DNA of 32,841 nt from Minisyncoccota bacterium (GCA_028706715.1 JAQTVQ010000007.1:11411-44251), one strand, 5' to 3'. Shown: positions 14,429 through 22,309, numbered from the stretch's first letter. Program-made: numbers and translations. Notes: generated from the sequence alone by a model not told the origin.

Positions 14429-16171
14429 TTACATTTTTTTAGGAATTTTTATGCCTAAAAGACTTAAGGAAATTCCTAAAATTTGGACTACTGCTTCGGT
14501 TAGAGATAAACGGAAATCTTTTTCTTTGGATTTTAAAATCGGGCATTTTTCGTAAAATAAATTGTATTTTTGCGCCAGTTCGTAAGCGAAACTGCATAAA
14601 AGATTAGGCGAAAATGTTTTGGCCGCTTCGGCAACTATTTCGGAAAACTTGAAAAGCGCGCCCAAAACCGCCCTCTCCTCCAAAGAAAGCTTACAGAGGC
14701 CCGGCCTCTGTAATGTTTTTGCTTTGTTTATAAGGCTTTGGCAGCGCACGGCCGTATATTGCAGGTAAGGAGCGGAATTTCCTTTGAGATTAAGCATCCT
14801 GTCCCAATCAAAAATAATTCCTTTGGAATAATGCTGGGAAAGGTCGTTGTATTTTATCGCGCCAATGCCTATTATCTTGGAAAGTTCTTCTTTTTCTTCG
14901 GGTAGAATCTTGCTTTGCTCCGATGCTTCAATCAATTTTCCGGCGCGCATAATTGCTTCTTCCAAAACCTCTTCCAAATGGATAGTTTGGCCTTTGCGAG
15001 TTGAAAATTTTCCTTCAGACGCACGGTAAAGCCCATGGGCTACATGGATAAGCCGATCTTCTTCTGCCCAGCCCAAGAGTTCGGCGGCCAAAAAAACTTG
15101 GCGAATATGCAAATTTTGCTCCACTCCGACCTCATAGACAAACAATTCCGGCTTCCATTTGTCAATACGGTATTTTAAAGCGGCCAAATCTCTGGCAAAA
15201 TAGGTTGAGGCCTCGTCCGACTTCAAAAGCATAGCCGGAGGCAGATCGTCCTTTGGATATTCAAAAATCAAAGCTCCTTGGCTTTGTTTGGCAAATCCTT
15301 TTTTCTTGGCTTCTTTTATAACGGACTCTGTTTTATCCAAATAAAAACTTTCTCCTATCGCGTTGTCTATTTTTATTCCAAGGAGATCATAAATTTTAGC
15401 AAATTCCTCCATACTGATTTTTACGCAGGCATTCCAAATTGTTTTGGCGGCTTTATCTCCCTGTTCCAATTTTTTAAACCATTCCCGGGCAGATTCTATC
15501 ATTTCAGGATTATTTTCCGCTTCTTGATGAAAGTCCACATATATTTTCTCAAGCTCCGCAATAGTTAAACCGGCCAGCTCTTTGGAGTAATCTTTTAGAG
15601 GCAAATCCTTTAATTTTTTCTCAAATATCTGATAGCTTAATTTGCCATACTGCGTTCCCCAGTCCCCCAAATGATTGTCGCCAATCGCTTTCCAGCCCAA
15701 AAATTCATATAAATTATATATGGCCTGGCCTATAATTGTTGATCGCAAATGGCCGATACCGAACGGTTTGGCAATATTAACCGAAGAATAGTCAATTAAA
15801 ACGGTTTTGCCGTTCTTTTTGCCGCGGCCGTAGTCTTTCCCCTCTTCCAATATTTTTTCCATCTCTTTCAGCAAAAACTTTTCAGAAACAAAAAAATTTA
15901 TAAATCCGGGAGAAGCAATTTCAATTTTTTCAAACTCTTTCGGCTGCTGCTTTTCTATTTCTTCTTTTAAAATGGAAGCCGCTTCCATCGGGCTTTTTTT
16001 GATTATTTTTGCCGCCTGCAAAGCCAAGCCTGTCGCATAATCTCCCCGGCCGTAATCGGGATATTCTATTTTTATTTTAGCCAAATCAAAGTCGGCCGGA
16101 AAACGGCCTTCTTCTTGCAAAGACTCAATGGACTTTTCCAAATATTCCAAAATTTTCTCTTTCATCTGCAT
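14429..16171 (-). CDS. argS: Arginyl-tRNA synthetase
   Basis: ArgS attaches arginine to tRNA-Arg. It is a 580-aa class Ia enzyme. The HIGH motif is GIGH (138-141) inside SSVNIAKPFGIGHLRST. The KMSKS equivalent is the degenerate KFSTRKGQT typical of many ArgRS. The N-terminal Add-1 domain (about 1-115) and the C-terminal DALR anticodon-binding domain are both present. The ORF begins ATG CAG ATG; the first ATG sits 6 nt after a TAAGAT -10 box with TTGAAT 16 nt upstream, suggesting a leaderless transcript. It is divergent from smpB. Confidence 0.96.
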   Translation of the reverse strand: MQMKEKILEYLEKSIESLQEEGRFPADFDLAKIKIEYPDYGRGDYATGLALQAAKIIKKSPMEAASILKEEIEKQQPKEFEKIEIASPGFINFFVSEKFLLKEMEKILEEGKDYGRGKKNGKTVLIDYSSVNIAKPFGIGHLRSTIIGQAIYNLYEFLGWKAIGDNHLGDWGTQYGKLSYQIFEKKLKDLPLKDYSKELAGLTIAELEKIYVDFHQEAENNPEMIESAREWFKKLEQGDKAAKTIWNACVKISMEEFAKIYDLLGIKIDNAIGESFYLDKTESVIKEAKKKGFAKQSQGALIFEYPKDDLPPAMLLKSDEASTYFARDLAALKYRIDKWKPELFVYEVGVEQNLHIRQVFLAAELLGWAEEDRLIHVAHGLYRASEGKFSTRKGQTIHLEEVLEEAIMRAGKLIEASEQSKILPEEKEELSKIIGIGAIKYNDLSQHYSKGIIFDWDRMLNLKGNSAPYLQYTAVRCQSLINKAKTLQRPGLCKLSLEERAVLGALFKFSEIVAEAAKTFSPNLLCSFAYELAQKYNLFYEKCPILKSKEKDFRLSLTEAVVQILGISLSLLGIKIPKKM

Positions 16172-16177
16172 TTTTTA

Positions 16178-16205
16178 ATCTTAACGGATTTTGTTTAAAA
16201 TTCAA
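16178..16205 (-). promoter_or_regulatory. Promoter of argS
   Basis: TTGAAT (16200-16205), a 16-nt spacer and TAAGAT (16178-16183) lie on the minus strand, ending 6 nt before the argS ATG. The predicted start is on or next to the A of the ATG. The facing smpB promoter has the same -10. Confidence 0.5.
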
Positions 16206-16277
16206 AGAAGCCCGCCGATAAACAGCGATTTTTTGAGAGATAAGAGAATTTTTGGGATTTAAAAATGCGAAAAGCGG

Positions 16278-16307
16278 TGGACAAGCATTAATTAAACGGT
16301 TTAAGAT
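16278..16307 (+). promoter_or_regulatory. Promoter of smpB-ssrA
   Basis: TGGACA (16278-16283), an 18-nt spacer and TAAGAT (16302-16307) end 6 nt before the smpB ATG at 16314. This predicts a leaderless smpB message. No other promoter is evident before ssrA, so ssrA is probably processed from the same transcript. Confidence 0.55.
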
Positions 16308-16313
16308 AAATCT

Positions 16314-16775
16314 ATGAAAATTATTTCCGAAAACAGAAAAGCAAAATTTGATTATGAGATCCTTGATCGGTTTGACGCCGGGATTGTTTTGAACGGACAG
16401 GAAGTTAAATCAATAAAAACAAGCGGCGCCAGCCTGAACGGCACATATGTCGCTTTTCAACAGGATAAAAGGGTTAAGCATCCGGAGTTATTTTGGGTAG
16501 GAGCCAATGTCCCCCCTTATCAGCCAGGAAATATTATGTCCAATTACGATACGCACAGGCCGAGAAAACTGCTTTTGAATAGGAAAGAAATCAATTATTT
16601 AATAGGAAAAACAAAGGTTAAAGGCTTGACTTTGGTGCCCTTAAAGTTGTATGATGAGAACGCTAAATTGAAGCTTGAGTTTGGTATTGGAAGAGGAAGA
16701 AAGAAGGCCAACAAAAAGGAACTTCTTAAAACTCGCGATGCCGAACGAGAAATGAGGAGAGCCCTCGTAAGATAA
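16314..16775 (+). CDS. smpB: SsrA-binding protein SmpB
   Basis: SmpB binds the tRNA-like part of tmRNA, delivers it to stalled ribosomes and mimics the codon-anticodon helix. The 153-aa length is normal. The OB-fold core signatures are visible: NRKAKFDYEILDRFDAGIVL, GQEVKSIKTSGASL, and the LGKTKVKGLT-like segment IGKTKVKGLTLVPLKLY, followed by GIGRGRKKANKK and a basic C-terminal tail. Its partner RNA gene starts 6 nt after the stop codon, a very tight arrangement that supports both calls. No ribosome binding site is present. Confidence 0.97.
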   Translation: MKIISENRKAKFDYEILDRFDAGIVLNGQEVKSIKTSGASLNGTYVAFQQDKRVKHPELFWVGANVPPYQPGNIMSNYDTHRPRKLLLNRKEINYLIGKTKVKGLTLVPLKLYDENAKLKLEFGIGRGRKKANKKELLKTRDAEREMRRALVR

Positions 16776-16781
16776 AGACGC

Positions 16782-17130
16782 GGGGGCGATTGTTTTGACA
16801 GAAAAATTCTTTTCAAAGCAAGCAAGCCGAGCTTGATAAGCGGCTCGCAAATATGCTTATCAAAAGTATAAGTGCCAACTTATTCAAAAAACCCGCATTA
16901 GCTTTAGCTTAATGCCATCCGCCAGCCGATTCTCAATAAGCTTCAGCGGGTGTCGATCATTGAGATAGGCAGCTGTCTTTCCTAAAACAGCAGCCGAACA
17001 GGCTTAGGATAGAAAAGCTGAAATTTTTGCCTGTTGCATATTCAGTTTTTCAAAAAATCAAAACAGGCTAAGCTTGTAGAAAACTTTGGATAATTTTTTT
17101 GGACGGGGTTTCAATACCCCCGCCTCCACC
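16782..17130 (+). ncRNA. ssrA: Transfer-messenger RNA (tmRNA)
   Basis: This RNA rescues stalled ribosomes and encodes a degradation tag. The acceptor stem is GGGGGCG (16782-16788) with CGCCTCC (17121-17127), which includes the G3-U70 wobble needed for alanine charging. The T arm is GGGGT/ACCCC with TTCAAT in the loop. After discriminator A at 17128 only CC is encoded, followed by T, so the final A would be added by the CCA enzyme. The resume codon and tag lie at 16874-16912, and several hairpin-rich segments between tag and T arm are consistent with pseudoknots. It is about 349 nt long and lies 6 nt downstream of smpB. Confidence is high because both termini, the tag and the neighbour agree. 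Confidence 0.95.
16874..16912 (+). other. tmRNA tag-peptide reading frame
   Basis: The frame starts at resume codon GCC and encodes ANLFKKPALALA before TAA. With the alanine carried by tmRNA, the added tag would be AANLFKKPALALA. The hydrophobic ALALA end fits recognition by tail-specific or ClpXP/Lon-type proteases, and KK in the middle differs from the acidic middle of the E. coli tag. Confidence 0.9.
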
Positions 17131-17143
17131 TCGTAAGCTTAAT

Positions 17144-17181
17144 TTTTGCTTTAGACTTAAAGATGTCCCCTTTAAGCAAAA
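17144..17181 (+). promoter_or_regulatory. Hairpin between ssrA and infC
   Basis: TTTTGCTT pairs with AAGCAAAA around an internal AAAG/CTTT stem. There is no clean U tract, so it may be an ssrA 3' processing or weak termination structure, or part of an infC-operon leader. I cannot tell which from the sequence. Confidence 0.35.
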
Positions 17182-17217
17182 TTATTTAAAAAGAATTAAA
17201 TTTAAAAAGAATTTATT

Positions 17218-17232
17218 AAGAGGATATACATC
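17218..17232 (+). promoter_or_regulatory. Ribosome binding site that sets the infC start
   Basis: AAGAGGA (17218-17224) lies 5 nt before ATC (17230-17232). In this frame there is an upstream stop at 17203-17205 and no ATG, GTG or TTG before conserved IF3 residues, so only ATT, ATA or ATC could start the protein. The spacing favours ATC. Confidence 0.7.
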
Positions 17233-17724
17233 AACAATCAAATAAGGGCTTCCGAAGTCCGGCTGATAGACGAAGAAGGAAAACAAATAGGCGTTTTGCC
17301 TTTGAGCCAGGCTTTAAAGGCCGCGCGAGAAAAAAGCCTTGATTTAATACAAATTACCGAAAAAGTGGAGCCTCCGATTTGCAAGATTGGAAATTACGGC
17401 AAATACCTCTATTCCGTCCAAAAGAAAGAAAAGAAGGACAAGTCCGTTGGCAAGACCGGAGAGATAAAAGGCATTAGACTCGGCTTTAATATCGGAATAC
17501 ACGACTTGGAAACAAGAGCGAGAAAAGCCGAAGAATGCTTGAAAGACGGCTCTAAAATAAAAGTGGAATTGATTTTAAGGGGAAGAGAAAGAGGATTAAA
17601 AAACTTTGCCGAACAAAAAATCCAGCAATTCTTGGATATCTTAAGCTCCAAAATGCCGATAAAAACAGAAAGAGAGTTAAAAAAAGAAGCAAGATCTTTA
17701 ACGATAATCATCTCAAAAAAATAA
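17230..17724 (+). CDS. infC: Translation initiation factor IF-3, AUC start
   Basis: IF-3 binds the 30S subunit, prevents premature 50S joining and checks start-codon fidelity. The track begins at an internal TTG (17296), which would cut off the conserved N-terminal strand; the full 164-aa protein starts NNQIRASEVRLIDEEGKQIG, matching the family. The C-terminal domain is complete (IRLGFNIGIHDLETRARKAEE, then VELILRGRERG). The start codon is ATC after a good Shine-Dalgarno. Non-canonical starts such as AUU in E. coli are known to let IF-3 repress its own synthesis, so the same autoregulation is inferred here. The operon infC-rpmI-rplT is the standard order. Confidence 0.93.
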   Translation: MNNQIRASEVRLIDEEGKQIGVLPLSQALKAAREKSLDLIQITEKVEPPICKIGNYGKYLYSVQKKEKKDKSVGKTGEIKGIRLGFNIGIHDLETRARKAEECLKDGSKIKVELILRGRERGLKNFAEQKIQQFLDILSSKMPIKTERELKKEARSLTIIISKK

Positions 17725-17725
17725 T

Positions 17726-17923
17726 ATGGCGAATAAACCAAAAACTAGAAAAGCAATCATCAAAAGGTTCAAAATAACCAAAACCGGAAAGATTTTGAGG
17801 CGCGCATCCGGACAGAACCACCTTTTGTCTAAAAGATCTTCCCAAAAGAAAAGAAGCCTAAGAAAATGGGTGGAAGTTTCCCCCAGCGAAACCAAGAAAA
17901 TAAAAAGAGTTTTAACCTACTAA
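17726..17923 (+). CDS. rpmI: 50S ribosomal protein L35
   Basis: This is a small basic protein of the large subunit, 65 aa as expected. Family signatures are NKPKTRKAIIKRFKITKTGKI, RRASGQNHLLSKRS and KKRSLRK. It starts 1 nt after the infC stop codon and ends 3 nt before rplT, so the three genes are almost certainly co-transcribed and translationally coupled. No separate promoter is visible. Confidence 0.97.
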   Translation: MANKPKTRKAIIKRFKITKTGKILRRASGQNHLLSKRSSQKKRSLRKWVEVSPSETKKIKRVLTY

Positions 17924-17926
17924 AAT

Positions 17927-18271
17927 ATGGTAAGAGTAAAAAGAGGCGTTGCCGCCAATAAAAGAAGAAAGAATACAATCAAAGAAGCGAAAGGATTTAA
18001 ATGGGGACGAAAATCTAAATTTAAATCAGCGAAACTGGCATTGATGAAAGCGCGCAAATACGCTTATCGCGACCGAAAAGTAAGAAAAAGAACAGCTAGA
18101 GCGCTTTGGCAAGTTCATATTAGCTTCGCTGTCCGGGAAGAAGGGTTGTCTTATAGCAGGTTCATTGATTCCTTGAAAAAAGCCAATATTGAACTAGACA
18201 GAAAAATATTATCCAGCTTGGCCTCTAAAAATCCGGAAATATTCAAGGCAGTGGTCGCCAAAGTAAAATAA
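17927..18271 (+). CDS. rplT: 50S ribosomal protein L20
   Basis: L20 is an early-assembling 23S rRNA-binding protein and, in several bacteria, a repressor of its own operon. The 114-aa length is normal. Signatures are VKRGVAANKRRKNTIKEAKGF, the alternating basic helix KALMKARKYAYRDRKVRKR-like segment, WQVHISFAVREEGLSYSRFI and the IELDRKILSSLA C-terminal part. It is last in the infC operon and is followed 17 nt later by a strong terminator. No leader structure for L20 control was identified with confidence. Confidence 0.97.
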   Translation: MVRVKRGVAANKRRKNTIKEAKGFKWGRKSKFKSAKLALMKARKYAYRDRKVRKRTARALWQVHISFAVREEGLSYSRFIDSLKKANIELDRKILSSLASKNPEIFKAVVAKVK

Positions 18272-18287
18272 CTTTTTCAAAAGATTT

Positions 18288-18326
18288 AAAACCGCCACAC
18301 GATCTGATCTGTATGGCGGTTTTTTA
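18288..18326 (+). terminator. Terminator of infC-rpmI-rplT
   Basis: AAACCGCCA pairs with TGGCGGTTTTTT around a 16-nt loop. The plus strand has a T run. The minus-strand flank is also T-rich (TTTTAAAT), so it may also serve the convergent PP-loop gene ending at 18346. Confidence 0.9.
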
Positions 18327-18345
18327 AATGCAAAAAGCCAGCCTC

Positions 18346-19269
18346 TTATAATATCCTAATCTCAATATTAGAAGGCATTTTTTCTTTTTTTGAATATTTT
18401 ATTATTAATTCTTCGGCTCTTCTCAAGGCCTTCTCTTTTTTGTCTTTTGTCTTTTGTCCTAAAAATCTGACCAAAACAGCCGGTCCGGCAAAGTTCTTCG
18501 GCTCGGCAAGCAGATCTTTTGGCTTCTTTAAACCGGCTAGCTCCCCTCCTTCTTTTTGGTCGCGCGCCACAGCTATAAAAAAATCTTTTTCAAAAAATGT
18601 TCTTCCTTTTTTTAAAACTGAAATGTCTTCTCCTGTAAAAGCCGGTTTTATTTCCATCAAATTCTCCAGCTTTTTTGAGAATTGGCAGTCAGTAAGCAAA
18701 CATCCTCCCGCAGGCTGGGGAAAATACCTTATATTAAATTTTTTCGCCAGTCCCAGCTGGCCTTTTCTAGTCTTCCCTTGAAAATCAAAAAAATTATCTC
18801 TTTTTACAAGTTTTCTTTTTTCAGGGTTTGTTTCCGGCAAAAGTTTGGCCGAAAGAGGCCTTACAATAAGCTCTTCCATTCCGGACTTTTTTTCGGCGAT
18901 GTTAAAAACTCTGCCGCTTTGGGAGAAAGGCCTTTGTCCCAAAACCTCGCCGGTGGCAAGGAAGTCGGCTTTTTCCCTCTTCATTATTTTTTTGGCCTCT
19001 TGAAGCATCAGCAGATGGCAGTCAATACAGGGATTTAAATGCTTCCCTCTTCCATGCCGCGGATTTTTTACTATATCAAGCTGGGCTTTGGATATATCAA
19101 CGGTTTTAATCTTAAAGCCATTGTTCCCAGCAGATTTTTGGGCTTGATCGCAATTAAAAAAATAGCTTTCAAAGCAAATCGGAACAACATTTATGCGCTG
19201 GCTCTCTAAAATTTTATAAGCCAAAATAGAGTCCAGTCCTCCAGAAAAAAGTAAAATCGCTTTAGGCAT
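18346..19269 (-). CDS. PP-loop ATP pyrophosphatase, probable tRNA thiolation enzyme
   Basis: The 307-aa protein has the N-type ATP pyrophosphatase signature SGGLDS at residues 9-14, an adenylating fold shared by MnmA, ThiI and TtcA. NPCIDCH (about residue 80) and GGCLLTDC (about 190) supply cysteines that could act as catalytic or persulfide sites, as in MnmA-like thiouridylases. The length and the second half (GEDISVLKKGRTFF, AVLVRFLG) match a MnmA/ThiI-related group annotated as tRNA 4-thiouridine or 2-thiouridylate enzymes, but lack of a THUMP domain argues against classical ThiI. The exact modified nucleoside is not assigned. It converges on rplT and shares the terminator region. Confidence 0.8.
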   Translation of the reverse strand: MPKAILLFSGGLDSILAYKILESQRINVVPICFESYFFNCDQAQKSAGNNGFKIKTVDISKAQLDIVKNPRHGRGKHLNPCIDCHLLMLQEAKKIMKREKADFLATGEVLGQRPFSQSGRVFNIAEKKSGMEELIVRPLSAKLLPETNPEKRKLVKRDNFFDFQGKTRKGQLGLAKKFNIRYFPQPAGGCLLTDCQFSKKLENLMEIKPAFTGEDISVLKKGRTFFEKDFFIAVARDQKEGGELAGLKKPKDLLAEPKNFAGPAVLVRFLGQKTKDKKEKALRRAEELIIKYSKKEKMPSNIEIRIL

Positions 19270-19327
19270 ATTATGTTGGCTCCGTATCTCAAGGTTAAAA
19301 TTTTTTTGGTTTCCAAGTTAAATATTG

Positions 19328-19774
19328 CTAACCGAGGATAGAGCCTTTTATCAAATAATTATTGGCTTGCTTTAAAGTATTTTTAGCATTGGCAAATTTC
19401 ATTTCCTTGAACGCTTCTTCAAACGGCAGCCATTGGTATCCGATATGCTCGTCGGATATTGTTATTTCCTTTTTCCTTGTTTCTGCTAAAAAAAAGGCGA
19501 CTGTCTTAAAAACGGTCCTTCCCTTAAATTTAAAAAAATAATCAATGGACTGCCTAAACCCGGAAACGAAAGAAAGGTCTTTTAATCCTGTTTCCTCTTC
19601 TATCTCTCTGCGTGCCGCCGCTTCTTCCGTTTCTCCCTCCTCTAAATGGCCTTTGGCAAAATCCCAATAGCCCCTGGATCCGGGTTTGGATCCGGCATAA
19701 TGCAAGAGCAAATAAAAAATTTCTCCCTGCTCTTCCCTAAATATAACCGCACCGGCAGATTTTTCTGAAAACAT
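19328..19774 (-). CDS. Nudix hydrolase (Ap4A hydrolase-like)
   Basis: This 148-aa Nudix-fold protein hydrolyses a nucleoside diphosphate linked to another moiety. The Nudix box is complete from G42 to L64 (GHLEEGETEE, then RREIEEETGL), matching Gx5Ex7REUxEExGU. The N-terminal SAGAVIFREEQGEIFYLLL and the WDFAKGHLEEGE context resemble bis(5'-nucleosyl)-tetraphosphatases (MutT/Ap4A group). The C-terminal HIGYQWLPFEEA is typical of that group. A TTGAAA/TAATTA promoter candidate lies 6 nt before the ATG. Substrate assignment is tentative. Confidence 0.9.
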   Translation of the reverse strand: MFSEKSAGAVIFREEQGEIFYLLLHYAGSKPGSRGYWDFAKGHLEEGETEEAAARREIEEETGLKDLSFVSGFRQSIDYFFKFKGRTVFKTVAFFLAETRKKEITISDEHIGYQWLPFEEAFKEMKFANAKNTLKQANNYLIKGSILG

Positions 19775-19780
19775 AATAAA

Positions 19781-19808
19781 TAATTAATTTCTAATTTTGA
19801 ATTTTCAA
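19781..19808 (-). promoter_or_regulatory. Candidate promoter of the Nudix gene
   Basis: TTGAAA (19803-19808), a 16-nt spacer and TAATTA (19781-19786) end 6 nt before the ATG at 19774. The region is very AT-rich, so chance matches are easy. Confidence 0.3.
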
Positions 19809-19837
19809 TAAATCAATTTTTAAACCAACGGCAAAAA

Positions 19838-21568
19838 TTATTTTCTATGCCGCAAATATTCTAACAATTTTTCCAATGGCCAAGAATTGATAATATCCGC
19901 TGGCTCGGCCCAGCCTCTTCTTGCTTGCGCCGCTCCCATCTCCATAAAACGCATTCTATCTTTAACGTGGCTGTCGGTATTTATTGCCATTTTTACTCCC
20001 GAATCTTTCGCTTTTCTAATATTTACATCATTCAAGTCAAGCCTTTCCGGGCAGGCGTTTATCTCCAACGCCGTATTAAATTCTTTTGCCGCCCGTAAAA
20101 GCTTGGCAAAATCAACCTCGTATTCATCTCTTTTTTTCAATATCCTGCCCGTCGGATGGGCAATTATTTTGATATTCGGATTCTTCATCGCCTTGATAAT
20201 TCTTTCGGTCATTTGCTGTTTTTCCATTTTGAAATGGGAGTGCACTCCGGCGATGGCGTAATCCAATTCAGCCAAGGCATCGTCTTTGATATCTATGGAT
20301 CCGTCTTTTAGAATATTGGTTTCGGCGCCGTGTAAAATCCGAAAAGACGGCTTTTGGCTTTGAAGCTCAAGGTTTATTTTTACAATTTCGCTTTTCTGCT
20401 TTTTCAGCTTTTTTTCATCTAAACCGTTTTCTATCTTTAAATATTTTGTATGGTCGCTGATACCGATATAGTCATAATTTAACTCTATGGCTTTTTCAGC
20501 CATTTCCTTTATGCTGTTTTCTCCTCCGTTCCAGTCCGTATGGCAATGCAAGTCTCCCCTGATATCTTCCAGCTTAATCAGCTTAGGCAAACTGCCGCTT
20601 TTTGCCGCTTCAATCTCTCCGCGATTTTCCCTTATTTCCGGAGCAATCCAATCAAGGCCCAAAATATTATAAATTTCTTTTTCGTCCTTTCCCGCAACCA
20701 TTTTATCTCCCTTAAAAAGCCCGTATTCTGAAAGCTTCATTCCTTTTTCAATGGCAATTTTCCTTAAAATAATATTGTGTTCTTTGGAGCCGGTAAAATA
20801 CTGCAAAGCCGAGCCGTAGCTTTTTTCAGGAACTACGCGAATATCCATATCAAAGCCCTTCTTCATTCTTACTGATGCTTTGGTTCCTCCTTTTCCCCAA
20901 ACTTTAACTATGCCGGGCAAATTAACAAAAAAATCCATTACCTTCTTTGGATTATTTGAGGCTGCCAAAAAATCAATATCGCCAATTGTTTCTTTTCTTC
21001 TCCGCAAAGAGCCGGCAAAATCAATCCGCCGAACTTCTTTTAAATTTTTGAGATCGTTATATGTCTTTTGCGCCGTTGGAAAAATTTCTCCCAGTAAAAA
21101 TCTTCCTTTGGCTCTCTTTAGAAATTCTATGCTTTGAAGGATGTTAGCCTGGGCCTTCGGCCCGAAGCCAAACAGCATGGAAATCTTATCCTGCTTGGCC
21201 GCTTTTTCCAAGTCTTTAAGATTCGCTACGCCAAGCTTTTGAAAAAGAAGCTTGGCTCGTTTTGGGCCCATTCCCTCAACCGCAATAAGTTCTTCCATCT
21301 TAACCGGTAATTTCCTTTGCAATTCTCTATGATATTTTATTCTTCCCGTTTTGATATACTCTTCTATCTTTTTGGCAATGCTGTCTCCCACTCCGGGAAT
21401 CTCTTCCAGCGCTTTCAGTCCTCCTTTTTTATAAATATCGGCAATGTTCTTCTCCAAAGAGTCAACCGTAATAGCCGCGCTTTTATAAGCGTAAGGCTTA
21501 AAGGGAACTTCTTCGCTTTCTAAGAAGTCTCCTATTTCGTATAAAATTTTAGCGAGATCTTGATTCAT
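19838..21568 (-). CDS. polX: DNA polymerase/3'-5' exonuclease PolX
   Basis: PolX is a gap-filling family X polymerase fused to a PHP exonuclease and acts in base excision and end repair. The 576-aa protein contains N-terminal helix-hairpin-helix segments (EEIPGVGDSIAKKIEEYI and IAVEGMGPKRAKLL), the polymerase palm with GSLRRRKETIGDIDFLA and a further catalytic aspartate in DMDIRVVP, and a C-terminal PHP domain from about residue 338. Its metal-binding motifs appear intact: DLHCHTDWNGG, GISDHTKYL, HGAETNIL, GVHSHF, AHPTGR and NTDSHVK. Its ATG overlaps the stop codon of the upstream MFS gene by 1 nt (TAATG), implying translational coupling. Confidence 0.96.
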   Translation of the reverse strand: MNQDLAKILYEIGDFLESEEVPFKPYAYKSAAITVDSLEKNIADIYKKGGLKALEEIPGVGDSIAKKIEEYIKTGRIKYHRELQRKLPVKMEELIAVEGMGPKRAKLLFQKLGVANLKDLEKAAKQDKISMLFGFGPKAQANILQSIEFLKRAKGRFLLGEIFPTAQKTYNDLKNLKEVRRIDFAGSLRRRKETIGDIDFLAASNNPKKVMDFFVNLPGIVKVWGKGGTKASVRMKKGFDMDIRVVPEKSYGSALQYFTGSKEHNIILRKIAIEKGMKLSEYGLFKGDKMVAGKDEKEIYNILGLDWIAPEIRENRGEIEAAKSGSLPKLIKLEDIRGDLHCHTDWNGGENSIKEMAEKAIELNYDYIGISDHTKYLKIENGLDEKKLKKQKSEIVKINLELQSQKPSFRILHGAETNILKDGSIDIKDDALAELDYAIAGVHSHFKMEKQQMTERIIKAMKNPNIKIIAHPTGRILKKRDEYEVDFAKLLRAAKEFNTALEINACPERLDLNDVNIRKAKDSGVKMAINTDSHVKDRMRFMEMGAAQARRGWAEPADIINSWPLEKLLEYLRHRK

Positions 21569-22233
21569 TATTTTTCTTCTTTACCTCTTCTGCGCGGGCG
21601 GAAAAAAAATACGTTTTTTTTGATAAAATCAAACTTTATGGGAATAATTATTGACGGCTCAACTTTATTTCTTAAAAGCAAAAGAAGAAAAGCCCCGAAA
21701 ATCCCCAAAAATCCGGTTGCGACAAAAACTTGCTGGAAAGAAAAATACGTGACTGCCAGCCCTCCCAAAGCTCCCGAAATGCCGGTGCCCAAGCCGACGG
21801 CCGTAGCGTCCAGTCCAAATTCTGTCGCTTCTTTCCCTCTATCAAGATGGCGGCTAAAGATAGCGGACCACCCTGATAAACTCATAGCCATTGCCAATCC
21901 ATGCACGGCTTCAAAAGAATAAAGCTGCCACGGCTGAACGGCATAAATATAACCGAAAGGAATCAAGGCGGAGATAAAAAGTCCGCCTGTCATAAGCCAA
22001 TAGTCGTCTTTTTCCCCGTTAAAAGAGTCCAAAAACATTCCAATCGGCACTCTTGCTAATGACTTCACAATCCAAAAAACCGCAGTGGCAAAGCCGGCGA
22101 CCATAGCGTTTCCGCCTTCAATGTTCTGCAAGATGAATATGGCAAAAACCGGGCCTATCAGCCCCCAGCCAAGCCAAAAAATCAAATCGCTCAAGACCAA
22201 TATTTTTATAATTTGATTAACTTTAAAAGCCAT
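21568..22233 (-). CDS. Half-size major facilitator superfamily protein
   Basis: The 221-aa polytopic protein has about six predicted membrane helices and a motif A-like loop (RVPIGMFLDSFNGEKDD) between helices 2 and 3, as in the N-terminal half of 12-helix MFS transporters. It ends with a basic tail (RPRRRGKEEK). The stop codon is part of TAATG shared with polX, and no second half or frameshifted remainder is found downstream. It may work as a homodimer, be a reduced relic, or be a distinct short family. Substrate unknown. The operon link with polX is clear from the overlap, while any functional link is not. Confidence 0.75.
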   Translation of the reverse strand: MAFKVNQIIKILVLSDLIFWLGWGLIGPVFAIFILQNIEGGNAMVAGFATAVFWIVKSLARVPIGMFLDSFNGEKDDYWLMTGGLFISALIPFGYIYAVQPWQLYSFEAVHGLAMAMSLSGWSAIFSRHLDRGKEATEFGLDATAVGLGTGISGALGGLAVTYFSFQQVFVATGFLGIFGAFLLLLLRNKVEPSIIIPIKFDFIKKNVFFFRPRRRGKEEK

Positions 22234-22284
22234 ATAGTTGTTTTCGTTGTTTCATTCTATGGCAAAAAGACGGAGCAGTCCACA

Positions 22285-22309
22285 AAAAAGCCGCTATTGA
22301 CGGCTTTTT
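22285..22309 (-). terminator. Terminator after greA
   Basis: AAAAAGCCG pairs with CGGCTTTTT around a 7-nt loop. The minus strand ends in a T run, 14 nt downstream of the greA stop. It is symmetric and could work in both directions. Confidence 0.85.

Noticed and set aside
17296-17724. infC starting at the tracked TTG
   Set aside because: This start removes the conserved N-terminal strand of IF-3 that is encoded just upstream in the same frame.
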